From assembly GCF_014836445.1 (NCBI RefSeq), contig NZ_JACSQV010000007.1, forward strand, positions 97,663 through 161,662: a stretch of DNA of 64,000 bases, read 5' to 3'. Origin of the DNA: Cellulomonas avistercoris (GTDB lineage: Bacteria; Actinomycetota; Actinomycetes; Actinomycetales; Cellulomonadaceae). The stretch's first letter is position 1. Every line of letters starts with the position of its first letter. A program made the position numbers and the translations under genes. Below are positions 57,556 through 64,000 of this stretch, one piece after another. The notes below the pieces were generated by a model. That model searched no databases and was not told the origin of the DNA. It was given only the letters and a program-made list of their open reading frames with translations.

Positions 57556-57575
57556 CCCGGCGGGCGGACGCCGGG
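57556..57575 (-). terminator. hairpin after yceI-like gene
   Basis: CCCGGC (57556-57561) and GCCGGG (57570-57575) form a 6-bp stem with an 8-base loop just downstream of the YceI stop; an overlapping GGGCC-GGT-GGCCC hairpin lies at 57546-57558. Confidence 0.45.
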
Positions 57576-57582
57576 TGAAGAG

Positions 57583-58269
57583 TCAGGCCTGGTGGACGGC
57601 CTCGCCGGCGATCTCGATCCGCACCTTCTTGCCGACGAGCCAGCCGCCGGCCTCCAGCGCGACGTTCCACACCAGGCCGAAGTCCTCGCGGTCGATGTCG
57701 GTGACCGCGTGGAACCCGAAGATGTCGCGGTCGTACGGGTCGCGCCGGGCACCGCCGAAGTCCATGCGCAGCGTGACGGACCGCGTCACGCCCTTGATCC
57801 GCAGGTCGCCCGTGACGTCGAACTTCATGCGGTTGCGGTCGGCCCGCTCGATGGTGCTGCTGGACACGCGGCGCCGGTCGGCGTTGTGGTTGCGCAGCCG
57901 CGCCCACGTGAGGATCGCGTCAGGCTCGCCGCGCCACGCGACGTCGGTGCTGCGGAACTCGATCATGGGGAACTGCGCGACGTCGAGGAAGTCGGCGCTG
58001 CGCAGGTGGGTGTCGCGGTCCTCGTGGTGCGTCGTGAGGCTCTCGGTCGCGATGACGGCGGTCACCGACGAGCGCAGCGGGTCCTCGCCGACGACGATCG
58101 TGGCGGCCGCGCGGGCGAACTCGCCGCGCACGGGGCTGACCATCATGTGCTGGGCGACGAACCCGACGCGCTTGTGGGCGTCGTCGAGCTCGTACGTGCC
58201 GGGGTCCGGGATGGTCAGGCCCTGCCACTGGCGGACGGGTCGGTCCGAGGTCCGCATCGGCTCGCTCAT
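57583..58269 (-). CDS. YceI-family protein
   Basis: 228 aa lipocalin-like YceI domain, which binds isoprenoid chains in characterised members. Motifs: GTYELDDAHKRVGFVAQHMMV, ESLTTHHEDRDTHLRSADFLDVAQFP, FDVTGDLRIKGVTRSVTLRMDF, and REDFGLVWNVALEAGGWLVGKKVRIEI. No signal peptide, so cytoplasmic. ATG has GGGGACGAC upstream. Confidence 0.92.
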   Translation of the reverse strand: MSEPMRTSDRPVRQWQGLTIPDPGTYELDDAHKRVGFVAQHMMVSPVRGEFARAAATIVVGEDPLRSSVTAVIATESLTTHHEDRDTHLRSADFLDVAQFPMIEFRSTDVAWRGEPDAILTWARLRNHNADRRRVSSSTIERADRNRMKFDVTGDLRIKGVTRSVTLRMDFGGARRDPYDRDIFGFHAVTDIDREDFGLVWNVALEAGGWLVGKKVRIEIAGEAVHQA

Positions 58270-58413
58270 GTCGTCGTCCCCAGTCGTCGGTCGTCGTCGT
58301 CGCCTCCGCCCCCGGGTGCGCGGTGGCTACGACTGCTCGACCGTGGGAGGGCGCGGATCAGAGAAGATTCAACCACCCCTCGACCGGTTTGCCCCAGTCC
58401 GGAACGTTTCGGA

Positions 58414-58962
58414 TCAGGCGAGCAGGACCTCGCGCACCGTGGGTGCGCCCGCGGGAGCGGCCTGCTCGACGACCACCTCGTCGCCCGCGCGCACCGACCC
58501 GCGGTGCACGACCCGCAGGTAGGCGCCGACACGGGCCTCGTCCCGGAACCGTCGGACCCACCCGCGCTCGTCGTCGCCGCCCACCCAGCGCGCGAACGTC
58601 GCGCACGGCGTGCGCGGGCCCGTGACCTGCAGCACCACGTCCGCCCCGACGCGCCAGCGCTCGCCGATGCGCGCCTCGTTCGGGTCCAGGCCCGCCACGC
58701 GCAGGTTCTCGCCGAACCACCCCGGCGGCAGGTCGCGGCCGAGCTCGCGGGCCCAGTGCGCGGCGTCGTCCTCGCCGTAGACGTAGACGGCCTGGTCCTC
58801 GCCGCCGTGGAACTTGCGGTCGGCCTGCACGTCGGCGCGCAGCCCGTACCGCCCGACGCGCACGGGTCCGGTCACGGCTCGCTTGTCGATCGCCGTCACG
58901 CCGACGGGACCGGGGTCGGGGCGCAGGGCGTGGACGACGCAGACGGCGAGGATCGAGGCCAC
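58414..58962 (-). CDS. MOSC-domain protein (YiiM-like)
   Basis: 182 aa. MOSC fold with VTAIDKRAVTGPVRVGRYGLRADVQADRKFHGGEDQAVYVYGEDD and the conserved Cys in GPRTPCATFARWVGG. Members handle molybdenum cofactor or detoxify N-hydroxylated compounds. ATG start; divergent from the CapD-like gene. Confidence 0.92.
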   Translation of the reverse strand: MASILAVCVVHALRPDPGPVGVTAIDKRAVTGPVRVGRYGLRADVQADRKFHGGEDQAVYVYGEDDAAHWARELGRDLPPGWFGENLRVAGLDPNEARIGERWRVGADVVLQVTGPRTPCATFARWVGGDDERGWVRRFRDEARVGAYLRVVHRGSVRAGDEVVVEQAAPAGAPTVREVLLA

Positions 58963-59111
58963 CTGACCAGCCTAGGCGGCGTCGGCCGGACGGCTGGAAG
59001 GTCGCGGCCGAACGGGTGGTCGCGCCGGTGCGGACGTCCGGAACGGACATACCGGGCAATACGCTCGTCCCGACCGGCGTCCCCGCCCCCGCCCCGTCCC
59101 CGAGAGCAGCC

Positions 59112-60257
59112 ATGACCACCGACCGTCGCCTGCCCCGCCCGCAGGACCTGCTGCCGGCCTCGCGACCGCCCGTGGGCAGCGCCGCGGTCCGTGCGCTCGT
59201 CGCGGGGCGCCGCGTCCTGGTCACCGGCGCCGCCGGGTCCGTCGGCGCCGCGCTCGTGCGCCGGCTGACCGGGCTCGCACCTGCGGCCCTGCACCTGCTC
59301 GACGTCGACGAGGGCCGCCTGCACGCGCAGCAGCTCGAGCTCACCGGCCGCGGGTTCACGCGGTCGTCGCAGGTCCTGCTCGCCGACGTCCGCGACGCCC
59401 GCGCGCTCGACGCCGCGTTCGCACGCGCGGCACCGGACCTCGTGCTGCACGCCGCCGCGCTCAAGCACGTCGCGCTGCTCGAGACGTTCGGCTGCGTGGG
59501 CGTCATGACCAACGTGTGGGGGACGCAGAACGTCGTCCGGGCCGCGCACCGCCACGGCGTAGAGCGCGTCGTCCACGTGTCGAGCGACAAGGCCGCCGAC
59601 CCCACCTCGGTGCTCGGTGCGACCCAGCGGCTGGCGGAGCTCGTGGTGCGCGGCGAGGACGGCCCGCGGGCCGCGTCGGTGCGGTTCGGCACCGCGCTCG
59701 GCAGCCGCGGGTCGTTCTGGGACACCCTCGTGCACCAGACGGCGGCGGGGCTGCCGGTGACCGTCACCGATCCGGACGCCACGCGCTCCCTCATGACCCT
59801 GGACGAGGCCGCCGCGCTCGTGCTGGAGGTCGCCGCACTCGCCCACGGCGGCGAGACCTACGTGCTCGACATGGGCGAGCGGGTCCGCGTGCTCGACCTG
59901 GTCCACCGGTACGCCGCGCTCGCGGGGCTCCCGGCCCCGCGCGTGACGGTGACGGGGCTGCTGCCCGGCGAGAAGCAGCACGAGACGCTCGTCGCGGAGG
60001 GGGAGCGGCACCGGCCGACGGGCGTGGACCGCGTCCTGCGCTGCCCGCCCGTCACCCGCCCGCCCGGGTTCGACCGGGTCCTGTCCGACCTGTACGCGGC
60101 CGCGGACGACGCCGACGAGCCGCGCGTGCGACGCCTGCTCGGCGAGCAGTTCGCCGGTCTGCGTGCGCGCCTCGACGACGACCGGGCGCCCGACGGCCAC
60201 GTCCCCCGCAGCGGCCCCGGCCCTGCGCTGCGCGTGCTGGGACCCGTCCCGGCATGA
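59112..60257 (+). CDS. CapD/FlaA1-like nucleotide-sugar dehydratase with altered active site
   Basis: 381 aa. Rossmann motif LVTGAAGSVGAALVRRL near residue 37, LHLLDVDEGRLHAQQLEL, DLVLHAAALKHVALLE, and SSDKAADPTSVLGATQRLAELV. In active 4,6-dehydratases of this family the last motif ends MGATKR; here the lysine is Gln172, so activity is doubtful or altered. ATG 59112 gives a natural N terminus (GAGAG upstream); a longer frame from 59016 is unlikely. Overlaps the glycosyltransferase by 4 bases (ATGA), so they act in one glycan pathway. Confidence 0.83.
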   Translation: MTTDRRLPRPQDLLPASRPPVGSAAVRALVAGRRVLVTGAAGSVGAALVRRLTGLAPAALHLLDVDEGRLHAQQLELTGRGFTRSSQVLLADVRDARALDAAFARAAPDLVLHAAALKHVALLETFGCVGVMTNVWGTQNVVRAAHRHGVERVVHVSSDKAADPTSVLGATQRLAELVVRGEDGPRAASVRFGTALGSRGSFWDTLVHQTAAGLPVTVTDPDATRSLMTLDEAAALVLEVAALAHGGETYVLDMGERVRVLDLVHRYAALAGLPAPRVTVTGLLPGEKQHETLVAEGERHRPTGVDRVLRCPPVTRPPGFDRVLSDLYAAADDADEPRVRRLLGEQFAGLRARLDDDRAPDGHVPRSGPGPALRVLGPVPA

Positions 60258-61483
60258 CGACGCTCGCGCAGGTCGTGCTGCTGCTCACGCTGCTCGCCGA
60301 GCCCCTGCTCGCGCTGGCCGTGGACCTGCGCCCGCACCTGCGTGCACCGCGTCGTGCCGTCGGGCACGGCCGCGAGGCCGCCGACGATCCGCGCGCGGCC
60401 GCCGACCTGACCGTCGTGGTGCCCCTGGACGGCGACGTCCGGGAGCTCGATCGGCTCGCGTGGCTGCACGACGAGGGTGCACGCGTGCTCCTCGTGACGA
60501 CCGGCGCGCAGGGCCCGGCGTTCCACCGGCGGCTGTGGGCCGTGGCGGGCGAGCACGGGTTCCGCGTGCACGTGGCGGGCACGCGGCGGCAGCCCGGGGC
60601 GGCGCAGCGGGCGCGCCCCGGCCGCACGGCCCTGCTCGGCGACGCTCACGCCACGCTGACCAGCACGTACGTGGTCTGCGTGGACCCCGGGACCGTGATC
60701 TCGAGCCCGCTGCGGCAGGTCGTCGGCGCGCTCGCCGCGGCCGGCCTGGACGTCGGGACCGTGACGACCGCGGTCGCGCCCCACGGCTTGCTCGCGCGCG
60801 TCCAGCGGGTCGAGGACGAGCTGGCCGGCCGCCTGCGGCACCGCGTGCCGTGGCTGGTGCGCGGCGGCGTGCACGTCGCGCGCCGCGCCGCCCACGCCGA
60901 CCTGCTGCGCCGGCACACACGCTTCGGTGCGGGGGACGACGCCGAGCTCGGCGTGCTCGGCGTCGCGCGGGGGCTGCGCGTCGGCCACCTCGACGTGGCG
61001 GCCACCGGGCGCGGTGCCCGCAGCGCCCGCGACTGGTGGGCCGAGCGGCTGACGGAGGTCGCCGGCGTCGTCCGGCTGTCCCTGCTCCACCCGCACCTCG
61101 GCGTGCGGCGGCCGTCGCTGCACCTGCTGCCGGCCGCCGGGGCGTTCGCGCTCGTGCCGCTGCTGTGGTGGAGCGTGCTGCACGTCCCGTGGGTCCTGGT
61201 GCTCGTCGTCGTGGCGCACGGCGCGCTCACCGCCGCCCTGACGCGCGGGCTGCGGGACCCCGTCGCGTGGCTGTACCCGCTGTACGCCGTGGTGCGTGCG
61301 TTCGTCCTGCTGCCGCTCGGGGTCCTGGCGTACGTCGTCGCGGCCGTGCGGGCGGGGGACGCCGGCACCCTGCGCGTCCGCGACCCGTGGTGGTCGGCCG
61401 ACCCCGCCGACGCCCCGGTGGTCCGGCGCCTGCCCGGCCCGGGGCCCGCGCGTGCGACGGACTGGTGGGCCGGGCGGCGTTGA
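60254..61483 (+). CDS. membrane-associated family 2-type glycosyltransferase
   Basis: 409 aa. An N-terminal hydrophobic helix precedes a GT-A-like domain (LTVVVPLDGDVRELDRLAWLHDEGARVLLVTTG; TYVVCVDPGTVIS as the probable DxD-like strand). The C-terminal half has about four TM helices (LLPAAGAFALVPLLWWSVLHVPWVLVLVVVAHG). Resembles membrane GT2 enzymes, but the classical QxxRW motif is not apparent; DWWAERL may stand in. Coupled to the dehydratase-like gene. Confidence 0.7.
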   Translation: MTTLAQVVLLLTLLAEPLLALAVDLRPHLRAPRRAVGHGREAADDPRAAADLTVVVPLDGDVRELDRLAWLHDEGARVLLVTTGAQGPAFHRRLWAVAGEHGFRVHVAGTRRQPGAAQRARPGRTALLGDAHATLTSTYVVCVDPGTVISSPLRQVVGALAAAGLDVGTVTTAVAPHGLLARVQRVEDELAGRLRHRVPWLVRGGVHVARRAAHADLLRRHTRFGAGDDAELGVLGVARGLRVGHLDVAATGRGARSARDWWAERLTEVAGVVRLSLLHPHLGVRRPSLHLLPAAGAFALVPLLWWSVLHVPWVLVLVVVAHGALTAALTRGLRDPVAWLYPLYAVVRAFVLLPLGVLAYVVAAVRAGDAGTLRVRDPWWSADPADAPVVRRLPGPGPARATDWWAGRR

Positions 61484-61505
61484 GCCGTCCCGTCGGGCGT
61501 GCGCG

Positions 61506-62381
61506 TCAGACGAGCTGCTCGACCGGCTCGTCGCGCGGGACGTCCGTCGAGACCGACCGCTCGGCCGGCTCGGGGGCCCGCCGGGGCGCCCCGGTGCGCC
61601 CGTGCGTCGCGTACAGCACCAGGCCGGTGAACGTCAGGCCGCCGACGAGGTTGCCCAGGACCGTGGGGATCTCGTTCCACACCAGGTAGTCCATGACCGT
61701 GAACTGCCCGCCGAGCATGAGGCCCGTCGGGAACAGGAACATGTTGACGACCGAGTGCTCGAACCCCATGGCGAAGAACAGCATGATCGGCATCCACATG
61801 GCGATCGCCTTGCCCGGGACGTCCTTGGCGACCATCGCGCCGACGACGCCCGTCGAGACCATCCAGTTGCACAGCACCCCACGGACGAACAGCGTCAGCA
61901 TCCCCGCCGCGCCGTGCTCTGCGTACCCCAGCGTCCGGCCCTCGCCGATGTGCCCGAGCGCCACGCCGACCGCGTCCGGCTCGGTCGAGAACCCGTACGT
62001 GAAGACGATCGACATGAGCACGGCCACGGTGAACGCGCCGCCGAAGTTGCCGAGGAACACCAGCCCCCAGTTGCGCAGCACGCCGCGCCCCGTCACGCCG
62101 GGGCGCCTGTCGAGCCACGCGAGCGGCGCGAGCACGAACACCCCGGTGAGCAGGTCGTACCCCAGCAGGTACAGCATGATGAACCCGACGGGGAACAGCA
62201 GGGCACCGATCAGCGGCGACCCCGTCTGCACGCTCATCGAGACGGCGAAGGCGGCGGCGAGCGTCAGCAGCGCGCCGGCCATGTAGGCCCTCAGGAGCGT
62301 GTCGCGCGTCGACATGAAGATCTTGGCCTCCCCCGCGTCGACGAGCGACGTGACGAGGTCGGACGGCTTGACGTAGGACAT
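61506..62381 (-). CDS. formate/nitrite transporter family channel
   Basis: 291 aa, six TM helices of the FNT family. Typical segments: FPVGFIMLYLLGYDLLTGVFVLAP, WGLVFLGNFGGAFTVAVL, and AMGFEHSVVNMFLFPTGLM with the conserved central His. The C-terminal 35 residues are a charged tail. Substrate (formate, nitrite, hydrosulfide) cannot be told. ATG preceded by GGGGGCC. Converges on the glycosyltransferase. Confidence 0.93.
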   Translation of the reverse strand: MSYVKPSDLVTSLVDAGEAKIFMSTRDTLLRAYMAGALLTLAAAFAVSMSVQTGSPLIGALLFPVGFIMLYLLGYDLLTGVFVLAPLAWLDRRPGVTGRGVLRNWGLVFLGNFGGAFTVAVLMSIVFTYGFSTEPDAVGVALGHIGEGRTLGYAEHGAAGMLTLFVRGVLCNWMVSTGVVGAMVAKDVPGKAIAMWMPIMLFFAMGFEHSVVNMFLFPTGLMLGGQFTVMDYLVWNEIPTVLGNLVGGLTFTGLVLYATHGRTGAPRRAPEPAERSVSTDVPRDEPVEQLV

Positions 62382-62626
62382 CTGCGGCCCCCGGTGACGG
62401 TCGAGCGGTCGCGGACGCGACCGGGAGCCGACGCTAGGAGCCGTCCGTTACGGGCCGGTGCGCCGCACGTGCCCGTCCGGTTGCGGTGTCCGCTCACCGC
62501 GCGGCGCGCCCCTGTGAGGTCCGCGCGGGCGCCGTCGTGCCGCGGTGCACCTCGCCGTGCGGGCGGTCGCGCGCGGACGTACCGTCGCGGCAGGGCGGAC
62601 CCTCCGGCCCGGACCGGAGGTGCGGC
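62382..62626. other. divergent intergenic region
   Basis: 245 bases between the FNT channel and the DUF2238-like gene. I see no repeat, small gene or strong palindrome. Holds the promoters of both genes by position. Confidence 0.4.
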
Positions 62627-63256
62627 ATGGCGGACACCACGACCGCGCCGTCGCTGCGCGGCCTGGTCACGGGACCCGGCGGTGCCGTCCGTGTCGTCGG
62701 CCTGCTGTGCCTGCTCGTCGCGCTGGTGCGCGGGCCGGTCGACACGGCGCTGTTCGCGCTGGTGCTCGCGGGTCTGGTCGTCCCGCTCCTGGCCGGGGCG
62801 CCGCGCGGGCTCGACGCCGCCTACGGGATCGGCCTGCTCGCCGCGGCGTGGTGCGGCGCGCTGGACCTCTACCAGGCGGTCGTGTGGCTCGACGTCGTCA
62901 TGCACCTCGTGGTCACGGGGCTCGTCGCGGCCGTCGCCTACCTGCTGCTCGCGCGGCGCACGGGCGCCGTCCTGGCGCCGCGGCGCGTGACGTCGCGAGC
63001 CGAGCGTGTCGGGGTCGTCGTCGTGACCGTCGGCCTGGGGCTCGCGCTCAGCGTCGCGTGGGAGGTGGGGGAGTACCTCGGCAACGCGTACATCGACCCC
63101 GAGATCTACGTCGGCTACGAGGACACCGTCGGGGACCTCGTCGCCGGCGGGCTGGGCTCGGCGGTCGCCGGGCTGTGGCTGACGGCGGGACGACGCGCGC
63201 GGGCCGCGGTCACGCCTCCCGCCGACGCGTCACGCGGTGCGCGATCCAGGACGTGA
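62627..63256 (+). CDS. DUF2238-like membrane protein
   Basis: 209 aa, about six TM helices. Charged residues set in helices (WCGALDLYQAV, VWLDVVMHLVV, SVAWEVGEYLGNAYID, GYEDTVGDLVAGGLGSAVAG) match the DUF2238/YjdF-type pattern, suggesting buried metal or substrate binding. ATG has GGAGG 7 bases upstream. Its 3' end overlaps the converging gene by 47 bases. Confidence 0.8.
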   Translation: MADTTTAPSLRGLVTGPGGAVRVVGLLCLLVALVRGPVDTALFALVLAGLVVPLLAGAPRGLDAAYGIGLLAAAWCGALDLYQAVVWLDVVMHLVVTGLVAAVAYLLLARRTGAVLAPRRVTSRAERVGVVVVTVGLGLALSVAWEVGEYLGNAYIDPEIYVGYEDTVGDLVAGGLGSAVAGLWLTAGRRARAAVTPPADASRGARSRT

Positions 63257-63610
63257 GGGCCAGCAGCGGCGCCACCAGCAGCAGCTTCGTGCCGAAGGCG
63301 CGGTCGGACGCCGGGTCGTGCGCCTGCATCGTCGCGAACCGCTCGACACCGCCGCCCTCGCACGTGACCGAGGACAGCAGCAGCTCGTCACCCGTCGCGA
63401 CCACGAACGCCCAGTCCTCGCCGGAGCCCGTGTCGCGCACGGTCGTCAGCTCGGGGTACGTCGTGGGGCCCACGTCCAGCACGCGCGGGCGGGGGACCGT
63501 CCCGTCACCAGGAGGGCGCCCATCACCAGGAAGAGCACGGCACCCGCGGCGGCGACCCACACCCACAGCCGGGTGGTGCGCACGAGCGAGCGACCGAGGG
63601 GCGGCGGCAT
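63210..63610 (-). pseudogene. frameshifted two-TM protein gene
   Basis: The ATG at 63610 opens a coding-like frame (MPPPLGRSLVRTTRLW, then a TM helix WVWVAAAGAVLFLVMGALLV) that stops at 63446. The continuation PRVLDVGPTTYPELTTVRDTG ... GTKLLLVAPLLALTSWIAHRV, with a second TM helix, is in the next frame and ends at 63210. A single-base indel near the G run at 63487-63496 would join them into a protein of about 133 aa: TM helix, external domain with one Cys, TM helix. An ORF starting at 63566 would also exist but has an odd Arg/Gly-rich start. Confidence 0.65.
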
Positions 63611-63674
63611 GGGCACATGGTGCCGTACGGCGTACGCCGCAGCGTGGTGAGCCGGGCCGTGTGCCGGCGCGGGG

Positions 63675-64000
63675 TCACCCCTGCTTGGCCGCGCCCCAGC
63701 CGTGCCAGTGGTCGATCTCGAACCGCACGCTGACGCGCGGACGGTCGCGCACGGGGTACGGGTTGCCGCCGTAGTGCGTCGAGAGGCGGTCGATGTCGAC
63801 CAGGTCGACGTCGTCGACGATCTCGACGACCCGGCCCTGCACGCTCACGTGCGTGTACCAGCTCTCCTGCGACAGGGCGGTCAGCGCGACGTGGGAGTTG
63901 CGGCGCAGGTGCTCGAGGCGCGCGCGGGCCGCGTCGAGGTTGAGCAGCACGCGGCCGTCGTCCTCGAGCAGGTACCAGGTCGCGACGGTGACGGGGTGCC
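63675..64000 (-). CDS. pyridoxamine 5'-phosphate oxidase-family (PPOX) protein, 5' part outside window
   Basis: Partial: the frame is open to the window edge (GTPVTVATWYLLEDDGRVLL just inside it). The visible part reads LNLDAARARLEHLRRNSHVALTAL, then YTHVSVQGRVVEIVDDVDLVDIDRLSTHYGG and a FEIDHWHGWG C terminus, as in PPOX-class F420- or FMN-binding proteins of actinobacteria. The start codon is beyond 64000. Confidence 0.87.
   Translation of the reverse strand, partial: HPVTVATWYLLEDDGRVLLNLDAARARLEHLRRNSHVALTALSQESWYTHVSVQGRVVEIVDDVDLVDIDRLSTHYGGNPYPVRDRPRVSVRFEIDHWHGWGAAKQG

Noticed and set aside
58270..58413. TTGAAT as a -35 box upstream of the yceI-like gene
   Set aside because: No acceptable -10 element at the right distance on the minus strand, so no promoter call was made.

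Overview
This window looks like chromosomal DNA of a yellow-pigmented, very high-GC actinobacterium, most likely Cellulomonas or a close relative. Coding frames end almost every codon in G or C, GTG starts are common, and many neighbours overlap by GTGA or ATGA. The first gene is very close to the secreted S1 protease described from Cellulomonas. There is a complete C50-carotenoid operon. I see no rRNA, tRNA, CRISPR array, transposase or integrase.

Layout. 0-6.6 kb: secreted protease, a LysR regulator divergent from a luciferase-like flavin enzyme, two tandem parallel beta-helix proteins and galE. 6.7-12.1 kb: a translationally coupled carotenoid operon (GGPP synthase, phytoene synthase, phytoene desaturase, two half-size lycopene cyclase subunits, lycopene elongase). 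12.1-37.8 kb: an extracellular contractile injection system (eCIS) locus. It opens with a zinc-ribbon protein, an M23-fold protein and a large STAND/BTAD regulator. The structural operon, on the minus strand, encodes sheath, inner tube, assembly chaperone, a small DUF6760-like protein, a long disordered protein, a second tube, LysM hub, VgrG-like spike, PAAR tip, gp25, gpJ-like baseplate and gpI-like protein. Divergent from it are the AAA+ ATPase and a large DUF4157 (eCIS-core) protein. A DUF4255 cap protein and a transglycosylase/NlpC wall hydrolase complete the set. I recognise no tail-fibre gene, which resembles the Streptomyces-type systems.

37.9-42.5 kb: a LuxR-type regulator with a degenerate receiver domain and a coupled pair of dynamin-like GTPases, preceded by a short repeat family that also occurs inside the DUF4157 gene. 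42.6-57.1 kb: a cell-envelope cluster with three paralogous secreted propeller-like/Ig-like proteins, a transglutaminase-like membrane protein lacking its cysteine, DUF58 and a MoxR ATPase. Divergent from these are a membrane FN3-like protein and an Hsp70-like protein with a C-terminal anchor. 57.2-64 kb: a small secreted protein, YceI, MOSC, a CapD-like dehydratase with an altered active site plus a membrane glycosyltransferase, a formate/nitrite-type channel, a DUF2238-like membrane protein, an apparently frameshifted two-TM protein, and the 3' part of a PPOX-family gene running off the end.

Working model (inference): the eCIS genes make a headless contractile particle. Sheath and tube stack on a gp25/gpJ/gpI baseplate with a VgrG/PAAR spike, capped by the DUF4255 protein. 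The AAA+ ATPase supports assembly or cargo loading, the DUF4157 protein is the best cargo or tape-measure candidate, and the wall hydrolase may allow passage through peptidoglycan. The most unusual items are the cargo-like protein with its repeats and unresolved start, a 28-bp hairpin inside the structural operon, a GCTCTCTCGC repeat family, and a hairpin that would hide a ribosome-binding site in the envelope cluster.
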